Source: a virus. From it: a DNA stretch of 22,922 nt. This document shows, piece by piece, positions 1-6,261 of the stretch. Under the pieces are notes generated by a model that was given only the letters and a program-made list of their open reading frames with translations, was not told where the DNA came from and searched no databases. Made by a program: the position numbers and the translations under genes. Each line of letters opens with the position of its first letter. Positions within the stretch are counted from its first letter, which is position 1. Location of the stretch: positions 1 through 22,922 of IMG/VR virus record IMGVR_UViG_3300014820_000015; one strand, written 5' to 3'.

Positions 1-304
1 CGCCAGCGCGGACGACGTCCACCTTGTAGAACCGATAGGCCGGCGAGCGCTCGACTGTGAGGATCAAACCCGTGGCGTCGACCGTGGGTGTGAATTTGCT
101 GCCGGCGATGTCGACATAGGTTCCGCCAACGGTGAGGCAACCCTGTACTTTGACGTAGTTGCCGGCATTGAAACTGCCCAGGCTGAAGATGAAAGCCACG
201 CCATCGAACTCCGCGGTGTCAACCGGCGTCGACGCGATCTCCGTGGTGCCCGTGGCCGTGGCCGCGTCCGTCTGCGTCAGCGTCGTTTCCTTGAAAAGAT
301 TCAT
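1..304 (-). CDS. Partial head or neck structural protein (3' end outside window)
   Basis: The frame opens at an ATG at 304, preceded by GAGGG seven bases upstream, and stays open to the window edge, so 101 N-terminal residues are visible. The protein starts MNLFKETTLTQTDAATATG and then alternates short polar and hydrophobic stretches that look beta-rich (for example FDGVAFIFSLGSF and LTVGGTYVDIAG). No signal peptide, membrane segment or catalytic motif is visible. I do not recognise the family. Lying directly downstream of the major capsid gene, beyond a strong stem-loop, it is most likely a head decoration, head-completion or neck protein. That role is inferred from gene order, not from sequence similarity. 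Confidence 0.7.
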   Translation of the reverse strand, partial: MNLFKETTLTQTDAATATGTTEIASTPVDTAEFDGVAFIFSLGSFNAGNYVKVQGCLTVGGTYVDIAGSKFTPTVDATGLILTVERSPAYRFYKVDVVRAG

Positions 305-346
305 CGTGTGTCCCTCGAAAAGGGTTTTTGATTTCAGGTCTAAAGA

Positions 347-373
347 AGGGCCGGCCACTCTGCGGCCGGCCCT
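347..373 (-). terminator. Stem-loop after the major capsid gene, likely intrinsic terminator or attenuator
   Basis: A perfect 10-bp inverted repeat (AGGGCCGGCC pairing with GGCCGGCCCT) encloses a 7-base loop. It lies 41 bases past the capsid stop codon. On the minus strand the stem is followed by TTCTTT, a short imperfect U-tract. The next gene starts 43 bases further on, so this is more likely partial termination that keeps capsid transcript above the downstream genes than a full stop. An mRNA-stabilising hairpin is the main alternative. Confidence 0.6.
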
Positions 374-413
374 CAACAATTCAAATCTCAAAAGGGCCGG
401 TGATCAGGATCGC

Positions 414-1784
414 TTAGGCGTGCTGCAACAGCCCAGCCACCGGGTGCGTCCCAGCGTCCAGCAACTTGCCGTCCACCCGCGTCCACACCATCAGGCCGAT
501 CTGCAGCTTTTCCATGTAACGCTCGCCGAACCGAACCATCTGCAGCCCGCGAACACGCCGAATCTTGTACTTCGAAAAATCGCCGTACAGCAGGGTGTGC
601 TGGCTTGCCGCGGGCACGCCCGCCGTCAGAGTGGCCATGTCCTGGTTGATGGTCAAGGGATCGCCGTCAATGGTATCGGGGACCGCCACGTTGATGCCCG
701 CGGTCACGCCGCCGGCAAGGAACAGCGGTCGGCCGTTGCCATCCACCATCAGCTTGATCGCCAAAAGCGCCGTGTCGTGGAACATCCACCGGGCTTTCTG
801 CCGGTACAGCGGATCCACCAGATGCTTCGTCTTGAGCATCTCGGCATACGTGAACGCCGTCGCCGACGCCGTGGTGATCTTGTTGGAGCTGGCGAACACG
901 GTGGTATCGATGCCGGTGGGGCCCTGCACGCCGAGCCCGACGGTGAACTGGTTGTTTAGCCGGCGTCCCAAGCGAATCTGCAGCATCGGAACCATGTACG
1001 CTTCCGGATCGAAGGCTGAGTCCTGCAGCAAGGTCAGCGGCAACAGCACGATCCCGGAGTCGCGCAGATACGCCGACAGGTTGATGATCCCGTAGGTCGG
1101 GTCCATCGTGGTGTCGGTGGTGCCGCCGGCCGCGGCGTTTTCCGCCAGATCCTCGCCCGTCTGCGCGGTGTCGTTGATCGACGGCCAGGGCAACAGGGCG
1201 CCGTCGCTGGTGTCCTGCGTGTCAGCCACCTCCAGCATCCCGCCGTAAGTCTTGAGCGCCACATCGAGTTGCTTCTGGAAGTCCTGGGGAATCGTGTAAG
1301 CCCCGCCGCCGCCGATCTGCGTGGAAAGCGCCCGCAGGTGCTCATCCGAAAGCGCCATCTCCGCCTTGCAGAAATCCATGTAACTGCGGTCCTCGGCGTC
1401 CAGGCCCCCGCCGTGCTCCGGCCCAAGGATCCACTTGCGGGTGGTGTTGGCCTGCTTCCGCTTCCGCTGCTCGGGCTTCAGCGCGCGATATTCGCCCCAC
1501 TGGCTGTCCCGATCTTCCTGGGTGTTGATGTTCTCCCGCCCGCCGTTGCGCTTCCGCAACTCCCCATCCACCAGCGCCCTCTCGGCGTCGAGCTGCTGCT
1601 CGATCACGTCACACTGGCCGCGGAGGGTCATGTCCTCCGCATGCAGCGTTTTGAACTGCGAATCCTCTTCCGTGTTCAAGCCCCGCTTTTCAGCGGCCGC
1701 CTTCGACACGAGGGCATTCGACTTGTCGCACGCATCTTTGCGCTTCTCACGCAGCTCTTTCAACCGGGTAGCAAGCACGCTCAT
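414..1784 (-). CDS. HK97-family major capsid protein
   Basis: 456 residues from the ATG at 1784, which has GGAGG seven to eight bases upstream; the frame is open further 5' but that part looks like untranslated leader. Residues 1-100 are charged and helical (starting MSVLATRLKELREKRKDACD), resembling the delta/scaffold domain that the prohead protease removes in HK97-type phages. From about residue 150 the protein has the HK97 capsid character: IGGGGAYTIPQDF, then a region with ADTQDTSDGALLPWPSIND, a central segment with FTVGLGVQGPTGI, and a C-terminal GDFSKYKIRRVRGLQMVRF block typical of the A-domain and the end of the fold. The prohead protease lies two genes upstream, consistent with N-terminal processing. 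The gene has a separate promoter and leader and is followed by a stem-loop, as expected for the most abundant virion protein. Confidence 0.93.
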   Translation of the reverse strand: MSVLATRLKELREKRKDACDKSNALVSKAAAEKRGLNTEEDSQFKTLHAEDMTLRGQCDVIEQQLDAERALVDGELRKRNGGRENINTQEDRDSQWGEYRALKPEQRKRKQANTTRKWILGPEHGGGLDAEDRSYMDFCKAEMALSDEHLRALSTQIGGGGAYTIPQDFQKQLDVALKTYGGMLEVADTQDTSDGALLPWPSINDTAQTGEDLAENAAAGGTTDTTMDPTYGIINLSAYLRDSGIVLLPLTLLQDSAFDPEAYMVPMLQIRLGRRLNNQFTVGLGVQGPTGIDTTVFASSNKITTASATAFTYAEMLKTKHLVDPLYRQKARWMFHDTALLAIKLMVDGNGRPLFLAGGVTAGINVAVPDTIDGDPLTINQDMATLTAGVPAASQHTLLYGDFSKYKIRRVRGLQMVRFGERYMEKLQIGLMVWTRVDGKLLDAGTHPVAGLLQHA

Positions 1785-1989
1785 GGCGGCCCTCCGTAAA
1801 GCGCCGCCGGTAAAGTTGTCTCTTGCGCCCATGCAAAAACGACAACGAGCCGACGGCAATGAATCTTGTTCATCACTGTCAGCTCGCAAGGATCTCGGCC
1901 CAAGGTAGCTGGCGTCTTGCTTCAACAGGCGTCCGGAACTCGGCCCGGCTCACCCGCCTCCACAGGGGCAGATAAGTTGTTACGCTCTA

Positions 1990-2019
1990 ACTATGACAAC
2001 ACAGCCCATCATTTGTCAA
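1990..2019 (-). promoter_or_regulatory. Sigma70-like promoter for the major capsid gene
   Basis: On the minus strand a consensus TTGACA (2019-2014) is followed after 18 bases by CATAGT (1995-1990), a 4/6 match to the -10 hexamer. It begins ten bases past the stop of the upstream 55-aa gene, in the only real non-coding gap of the head module. A 10-bp palindrome AAGAATTCTT (2022-2031) abuts the -35 and could be an operator. Transcription would start near 1983 and leave a leader of about 200 bases. The leader contains a 30-codon ORF (1873-1781) whose stop overlaps the capsid start as ATGA; whether it is translated is unknown. Confidence 0.55.
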
Positions 2020-2029
2020 GAAAGAATTC

Positions 2030-2197
2030 TTAGGCGGTATGCTCTTTGGCCTCGCGTGCGTGATATTCCTCGAGCGCCTCCATGATGTCGTCCGCAAGGT
2101 CGTAATCGTCGGGGTAAAGTGCTTCCCGCAATTTGGCTTGCAGTCGCCTCCTTGCCTCCTCCTCCTCCTTGGTTAGTTTTTTCGCCTCGTCAGGCAT
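2030..2197 (-). CDS. Small highly charged helical protein
   Basis: 55 residues from the ATG at 2197, chosen because GGAGG lies six bases upstream; the longer open frame upstream is Trp/Gly/Arg-rich and looks non-coding. The protein starts MPDEAKKLTKEEEEARRRLQ, continues with a YPDDYDLADDIMEALEEY segment and is almost entirely predicted helix with an acidic C-terminal half. No cysteine, membrane segment or known motif is seen. It sits between the nuclease gene and the capsid gene and ends just before the capsid promoter. A scaffold or chaperone-like role would fit the position but cannot be shown from the sequence. Confidence 0.6.
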   Translation of the reverse strand: MPDEAKKLTKEEEEARRRLQAKLREALYPDDYDLADDIMEALEEYHAREAKEHTA

Positions 2198-2233
2198 GGC
2201 GATCCTCCATCGAATAGCTGCATTTCCGCTCAA

Positions 2234-2242
2234 AGTATAACA
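2234..2242 (-). promoter_or_regulatory. Possible extended -10 element upstream of the 55-aa gene
   Basis: The minus strand reads TGTTATACT, a TGn extended -10 with a 5/6 match to TATAAT, in the 49-base gap between the nuclease stop and the 55-aa gene start. No good -35 hexamer is visible at the right spacing. This is a weak call from sequence alone. Confidence 0.25.
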
Positions 2243-2246
2243 GGTT

Positions 2247-2714
2247 TCATAACCCCAGAGCCCTCCCCACCAGCTCAAACGTCCCCGGCCCCAGCACCAC
2301 CTCCGGAAACACCCGCAATCCCCGCCACCCACACGCCGCCGCCAAATTCCCCTTCTCATGATCCCGCCGCACCGCCGCCCCCCGGTTATGACCCCCGCCA
2401 CCCTTCATAAACACCCCTCCGTCGATCTCCAACGCCAGCTTCTGATCCACCCACGCCAGGTCAAACCGAAACTTCCGATCCTCCAAAAACTTAAACTCCG
2501 CCACCGGCTCTGCAATGCCACGCCGCCGGCAGCGCTCGATAAACTCCGCCGCCAGCCATTCGCTCTTTTTGATCCCCCGCTTCACCCTCGCTGACACAAC
2601 GCTGTCACCCCCCCCGGTCCCCCTGACAACCGGCCCACGCCGTGCCCGCGTCGCCGCCAACTGCAGCTTCACCCGCGCCCGCACCTCCGGCCTCAACTCC
2701 GACAACCGCACCAT
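2247..2714 (-). CDS. Phage endonuclease of the PD-(D/E)xK (VSR/DUF559-like) type
   Basis: 155 residues; the ATG directly follows the stop of the upstream 72-aa gene. The first 50 residues are basic (MVRLSELRPEVRARVKLQL and so on). The C-terminal two thirds carry the nuclease pattern: a fragment ending in KFRFDLAWVDQKLALEIDGG, with an Asp, then E-x-D-G on adjacent strands, then GGGGHNRGAAVRRDHEKGN, then GWRGLRVFPEVV. This arrangement (RFD...LALEIDGG...H.RG...D.EK.N....GWR..R) is what I know from small VSR-like or resolvase-like phage nucleases. Being within the head module, it may act in packaging or resolution of branched DNA. An 8-base G run (2608-2615) codes a Gly repeat in the linker. Confidence 0.75.
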   Translation of the reverse strand: MVRLSELRPEVRARVKLQLAATRARRGPVVRGTGGGDSVVSARVKRGIKKSEWLAAEFIERCRRRGIAEPVAEFKFLEDRKFRFDLAWVDQKLALEIDGGVFMKGGGGHNRGAAVRRDHEKGNLAAACGWRGLRVFPEVVLGPGTFELVGRALGL

Positions 2715-2933
2715 TCACTTCCTCCGCCGGCACTGCTCCATCGCCCGCAACACCGCCAAGCGATTCCGCCGCCACTCATTCTCCGGAAGCCAAACCAAAT
2801 CGCCCGTGTCCTTCCCTATGTCCGAATCGAGAGTCAGCCGCAGCATCTCGTCCACGCTGATCTTCCCCTCCATGTAAAGATCGCGGCCGATGCTGGCCCG
2901 GGCGTCGAGATATTTCTGCGTGCGCTCCGGCAC
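2715..2933 (-). CDS. Small hypothetical protein in the head operon
   Basis: 72 residues from a GTG at 2933, two bases after the stop of the prohead protease gene, with a G-rich GGGGGATGAG stretch as its likely ribosome binding region. The stop TGA is immediately followed by the ATG of the nuclease gene. The protein is helical and charged (YLDARASIGRDLYMEGKISV ... ENEWRRNRLAVLRAMEQCRRRK) with a conserved-looking DTGDLVWLPE stretch in the middle. I do not recognise the family. Tight spacing on both sides supports it as a real, coupled gene. Confidence 0.6.
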   Translation of the reverse strand: MPERTQKYLDARASIGRDLYMEGKISVDEMLRLTLDSDIGKDTGDLVWLPENEWRRNRLAVLRAMEQCRRRK

Positions 2934-2934
2934 C

Positions 2935-3639
2935 TCATCCCCCCATCTCGCTCATCATCTTCGCCACCGCCGGATCTTCCATGGGATGCGTCAGCGCCCG
3001 CTTCTGGCAACCCGGGCACTCCGACTCCTTGCACGCCGCACACCCATCGCACGAACAGTCGACGCACTTGCCGTCCTGGCACGCCGCACACTCGCAGGTG
3101 CACCCATCCTCCCGCTTCTCCCAAGCCTTCATCGATCGCACCGCCGCCGCCGTGTCCGGATACGCCGGATACGTCACCACCGACACATCGAACAAATCCA
3201 CATCCATCAGATCCCGCACCACGTTCCCATCCTGCTTCCCCCAGCGATCGGCCACCGTTCGGAATCCAAAACTCATCTGCGTGATGTCCCCCCGCTCCAT
3301 CGACACCGCCAGGTCCCGCGCATAGCTGGTGTCCGGCATGTCGATCTCCACCGCCAGCCCCGTCTCGTCCTCCGTCATCCGCAGCGTCCCCGCGGCAGAC
3401 CGCCCCAATACCATGCTGCTCTCGTGATCCACCAGCGCCCGCACATCCTGCTTCTCCCGGATCGCCCGCGAAAAACACCCCGGCTTGATCGTCTCCCGAA
3501 ACCCGCCCAGGTCCTCGCTGGGCTTGTCGAACATCGCGGCATAACCCCGCACCATCTTCCCCTTTTCCCCCGCGCGCGTCTCGATCTTCAAATTCTGCAC
3601 CGCAAACGTCCGCTTCTCAAGTCCCGCAATCGTCGTCAT
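2935..3639 (-). CDS. HK97-type prohead protease (U35) with Cys-rich C-terminal tail
   Basis: 234 residues. The protease matures the capsid by cleaving scaffold/delta domains inside the prohead. Residues 28-160 show the family pattern: GKMVRGYAAMFDKPS, then GGFRETIKPGCFSRAI, then DVRALVDHE with the expected catalytic His72, then GDITQMSFGFR with the expected Ser123, then MDVDLFDVSVVTYPAYPDT ending the core. After the core, residues 180-211 hold eleven cysteines in about 32 residues (180, 182, 184, 187, 192, 195, 197, 200, 203, 208, 211), arranged as CxC and CxxC pairs. This metal-binding-like tail is not part of the usual protease. It is followed by a short Met-rich end (HPMEDPAVAKMMSEMGG). 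Neighbours are the portal and a second, degenerate protease-like gene upstream and the capsid downstream. Confidence 0.88.
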   Translation of the reverse strand: MTTIAGLEKRTFAVQNLKIETRAGEKGKMVRGYAAMFDKPSEDLGGFRETIKPGCFSRAIREKQDVRALVDHESSMVLGRSAAGTLRMTEDETGLAVEIDMPDTSYARDLAVSMERGDITQMSFGFRTVADRWGKQDGNVVRDLMDVDLFDVSVVTYPAYPDTAAAVRSMKAWEKREDGCTCECAACQDGKCVDCSCDGCAACKESECPGCQKRALTHPMEDPAVAKMMSEMGG

Positions 3640-3668
3640 AAATCACCAGCCTTTCGCGCTGAAAAAAA

Positions 3669-4139
3669 TCATTCCACCACAATCTCAATCCCCGTGATCT
3701 CCCCCGCCATCACCGCCCGCAGCCGGGCCACCTTCTCCGGCTCCTTCTCTCCATGAACGATCGGCGGTGTCCACCACTCCTTCGTCGCGTGGAACGTAAA
3801 CGTTACATCCTTCGCCTTCACACACGCCTCCAGCAGCGCCTGACCCTCCGGGCCGTCCGCCACCCGCAGCGAATAACTCACCCCGTCGATCTCCTCCTTC
3901 AACACCACGCCGCCCTCCGCCTTGCGCAGCACCACCCCGCCAATCGTCGCCACCACGTCGCCACCCCGCGCAATCGCCTCCCGAAACGCCCGCAACACGA
4001 AAACTTCCGTGTACGGAATCCCATTCGCTGTCTCCAGCCCCCAGATCGGCCGCCCATACCTCACCAGGTACCCGCCCACCGCCAGCACCCTGGGAAGATC
4101 CCCGTGCTCCGTCATCACCCGCGTCTCTGGATGGCTCAT
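3669..4139 (-). CDS. Degenerate prohead-protease-like protein (probably inactive)
   Basis: 156 residues from the ATG at 4139, which overlaps the portal stop as ATGA. By eye it aligns along its length with the neighbouring prohead protease: AVGGYLVRYGRP with the MVRGYAAMF strand, TEVFVLRAFREAIARGGDVVATIGG with RETIKPGCFSRAI...DVRALVDHE, KDVTFTFHATKEWW with GDITQMSFGFR...RW, and ARLRAVMAGEITGIEIVV with VRDLMDVDLFDVSVV. The catalytic His is replaced (Gly68 at the matching place) and the Ser by Thr (Thr115). It therefore looks like a fold-level relative that has lost catalysis and may be a structural or regulatory partner of the active protease. This is a manual alignment; a structure-based comparison is the decisive test. 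Confidence 0.6.
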   Translation of the reverse strand: MSHPETRVMTEHGDLPRVLAVGGYLVRYGRPIWGLETANGIPYTEVFVLRAFREAIARGGDVVATIGGVVLRKAEGGVVLKEEIDGVSYSLRVADGPEGQALLEACVKAKDVTFTFHATKEWWTPPIVHGEKEPEKVARLRAVMAGEITGIEIVVE

Positions 4140-6037
4140 TGCTTCCTCTTCGTTAAAACTTCCATCAGCTGCTCCGCGAGCCGCCGGCCCGCCCACCCCG
4201 GATACTCTTCCTCATGCGTCCGCAGCCCCGCCTCGATCGACCCCACCGGCATCTTCAACATTGCCCCCCGCCGCGCCTCGATCGACGACTCGGCAAACGC
4301 CTGGACGACATCGCCCGCATCGCCTCCCACCAGCTCCACCACCGCGGCCGCCGACTCCGCCAGGGCCTCCGCCAACTGCCCCCGATGCTCCCCATAAAAC
4401 TTTGCCGCCACGACCCCAAACCCCTCCGGCTTCACCGCCGCCTTGCGCAGTGCATTCACTTCCTTCCTCACCATCCGCCGCACCGCCGACGTAAACAACC
4501 GCTCCGCCAGCTTCCGCGCCTTGTCCTCCGGTGCCGGATCCGCCGGCGGCGCAACTCCGCCTGCAGGCGAAGCCCCGTCTTTCCCCACCAGCGTAATCGG
4601 CCGGCGAACGACCCCCTCTTCGCTCCAGGCCTCCGTCACTTCCTTGCTCGCCTCCGGCATCTCCAGCATCTTCCGCAGGTATGGCTCGTCCGCGGCCTGC
4701 GGCGTGATCGCGCCCGACCGCACCAGGATCCCGATCGTGTTGGCGATCGCCGCCACGTCCCGCCCCTCACCATCCCCCTCGCCGTCCCCAGACCCAGCCG
4801 CGGCCGGGGGCTGCATCTGGTTCTTGGCAATCTGCGAATCCACCAGCGGATGAGCCTTGTCCGTCGGCACCATGTTCTGCGGACTCAAGTAAATATCCCC
4901 GCCCTCCACGGGGTTCAGCCCCAGCCGCTTCCGCACGTCGTTCACCGACAAATAACCCCACTGCCGCCCCGCCGCGAAAAACGCCTGCTGTGCCGGCATG
5001 TCCGCCATCAGCAGCTTCGTCAAATCAAACCCTACGAAATACTCGCTCCCCGCCCCGAACAACTTCCGGCTGACCTCCTGCTCCCACTTGTTCAGCCACG
5101 GGCTCAGACAGTACATCACGAACTCGATCGCCTGCTGCTCGATGTTGTTGTTCGTCGAACGTTCAAGGTTCATCGCCATGTGCGGCGGAACCCGGTACAA
5201 CCGGCAGATCTCCAACCCCTGAAAATTCCGGCTCTCCAAAAACTGCGCATCCACGAGCCGCATCCCGATCGCCTCAAACTTCACCCCCTCATCCAGCACC
5301 GCCACCCGGTGCGCATTCGCCACGCCCTGGTTGGCCGCATTCCATCGCGCCAGCACCCCGGCCCTGCCCTCGGGCTTCAGCTTGCCCGGATGCGTCAACG
5401 CCCCGCCAATATTGGTCCCGTTGCCGTAGAACGCCGCGGTGAAAATCTCCTGCGCCTTCCCCGTGGCAATCGCCTCCCGCGCAATCCCGACCGGCGACAG
5501 CCCGCTCACCCCGTTCATGGATAACCCCGGCAGATGAATGATCTCATCCTTGTCGAACGTTTGTCCTGGCCCGTCTCCCTCCAGGCGATACACCAGCCGC
5601 CCCGCCTGCCGCTCCGGATGCACCCGGTCGCTCCGCAGCGGGATCGCTTGCACGCTCGACCGCCCCGCCTTCAAAATCCGCGCATACCCGTTGCCCCACA
5701 AACACTGCCACGCCTGCAGCGTCTCCTTGAACACCGCCGCCGACTGCTCCTCATTCGCCTCGATCCCCAGCATGTAACTCTCCGGCCGATCGTTCACCAC
5801 CTCCGACCGATCCGAATCCACCCGCCGATAAACTTTTAATGGCAGCGTCCCCAGCGACTCCGCAATCACCTTCACGCACGTGTACACTGCCATGTACGTC
5901 AACGCCGTCTTCTCGTTCACCTGCACGCCGGCGCGGGTGGGGCCGCCGCCGAAGATGTCCGAAAGTTGGTAGGCCGAGATCGGCACGTTGGGATTCTCCA
6001 AACTCCGCCGCTCGAAAGGTGCCGCCAGAATGCTCAC
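4136..6037 (-). CDS. HK97-family phage portal protein with long C-terminal extension
   Basis: 633 residues from a GTG at 6037 that overlaps the upstream stop as GTGA. The portal is the dodecameric DNA channel at one head vertex and docks the terminase. Family features: NEKTALTYMAVYTCVKVIAE near residue 45, the WGNGYARIL segment near 115, GLSPVGIAREAIATGKA near 180, FLESRNFQGLEICRLYRVPP near 265 and ERSTNNNIEQQAIEFV near 293. The usual HK97 portal core of roughly 400-430 residues ends near SPQNMVPTDKAHP. About 200 further residues follow: an acidic Gly-rich linker (GSGDGEGDGEGRD), a helical block, a Pro-rich linker and a second helical block (RRMVRKEVNALRKAAVKPEG ... FYGEHRGQLAEAL). The extension is probably helical and may form a longer crown or barrel. 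Confidence 0.92.
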   Translation of the reverse strand: MSILAAPFERRSLENPNVPISAYQLSDIFGGGPTRAGVQVNEKTALTYMAVYTCVKVIAESLGTLPLKVYRRVDSDRSEVVNDRPESYMLGIEANEEQSAAVFKETLQAWQCLWGNGYARILKAGRSSVQAIPLRSDRVHPERQAGRLVYRLEGDGPGQTFDKDEIIHLPGLSMNGVSGLSPVGIAREAIATGKAQEIFTAAFYGNGTNIGGALTHPGKLKPEGRAGVLARWNAANQGVANAHRVAVLDEGVKFEAIGMRLVDAQFLESRNFQGLEICRLYRVPPHMAMNLERSTNNNIEQQAIEFVMYCLSPWLNKWEQEVSRKLFGAGSEYFVGFDLTKLLMADMPAQQAFFAAGRQWGYLSVNDVRKRLGLNPVEGGDIYLSPQNMVPTDKAHPLVDSQIAKNQMQPPAAAGSGDGEGDGEGRDVAAIANTIGILVRSGAITPQAADEPYLRKMLEMPEASKEVTEAWSEEGVVRRPITLVGKDGASPAGGVAPPADPAPEDKARKLAERLFTSAVRRMVRKEVNALRKAAVKPEGFGVVAAKFYGEHRGQLAEALAESAAAVVELVGGDAGDVVQAFAESSIEARRGAMLKMPVGSIEAGLRTHEEEYPGWAGRRLAEQLMEVLTKRKQ

Positions 6038-6261
6038 GAATCACCCGCTCTCTGTGCCAGTTTGAACTTCATCACTCTACCCATCACCACATCGCCGATC
6101 AGCAACCCGCCGCCCACCAGCAGGCCCGCCGGCGGATACACCCACCCAGCGCCGCCCGCCAACAACAGCGTCCCCAGGGAAAACACCACGAACTCCCCGT
6201 TCAAGCTCGCCAGCCGCCGAACCTGCTTCCGCACCTTCAAAATCAAACGCCCAAAAATCAT
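6034..6261 (-). CDS. Small membrane-type protein between terminase and portal
   Basis: 75 residues; its ATG overlaps the terminase stop as ATGA and its own stop overlaps the portal GTG. After a basic N-terminus (MIFGRLILKVRKQVRRLASL) the region from about 24 to 60 is strongly hydrophobic and Gly-rich (FVVFSLGTLLLAGGAGWV, then PPAGLLVGGGLLIGDVVMG), consistent with two short membrane segments or a hairpin. The C-terminus is basic. I know similar tiny hydrophobic ORFs at this position in other phages but no function for them. Overlaps on both sides argue that it is real. Confidence 0.6.
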   Translation of the reverse strand: MIFGRLILKVRKQVRRLASLNGEFVVFSLGTLLLAGGAGWVYPPAGLLVGGGLLIGDVVMGRVMKFKLAQRAGDS

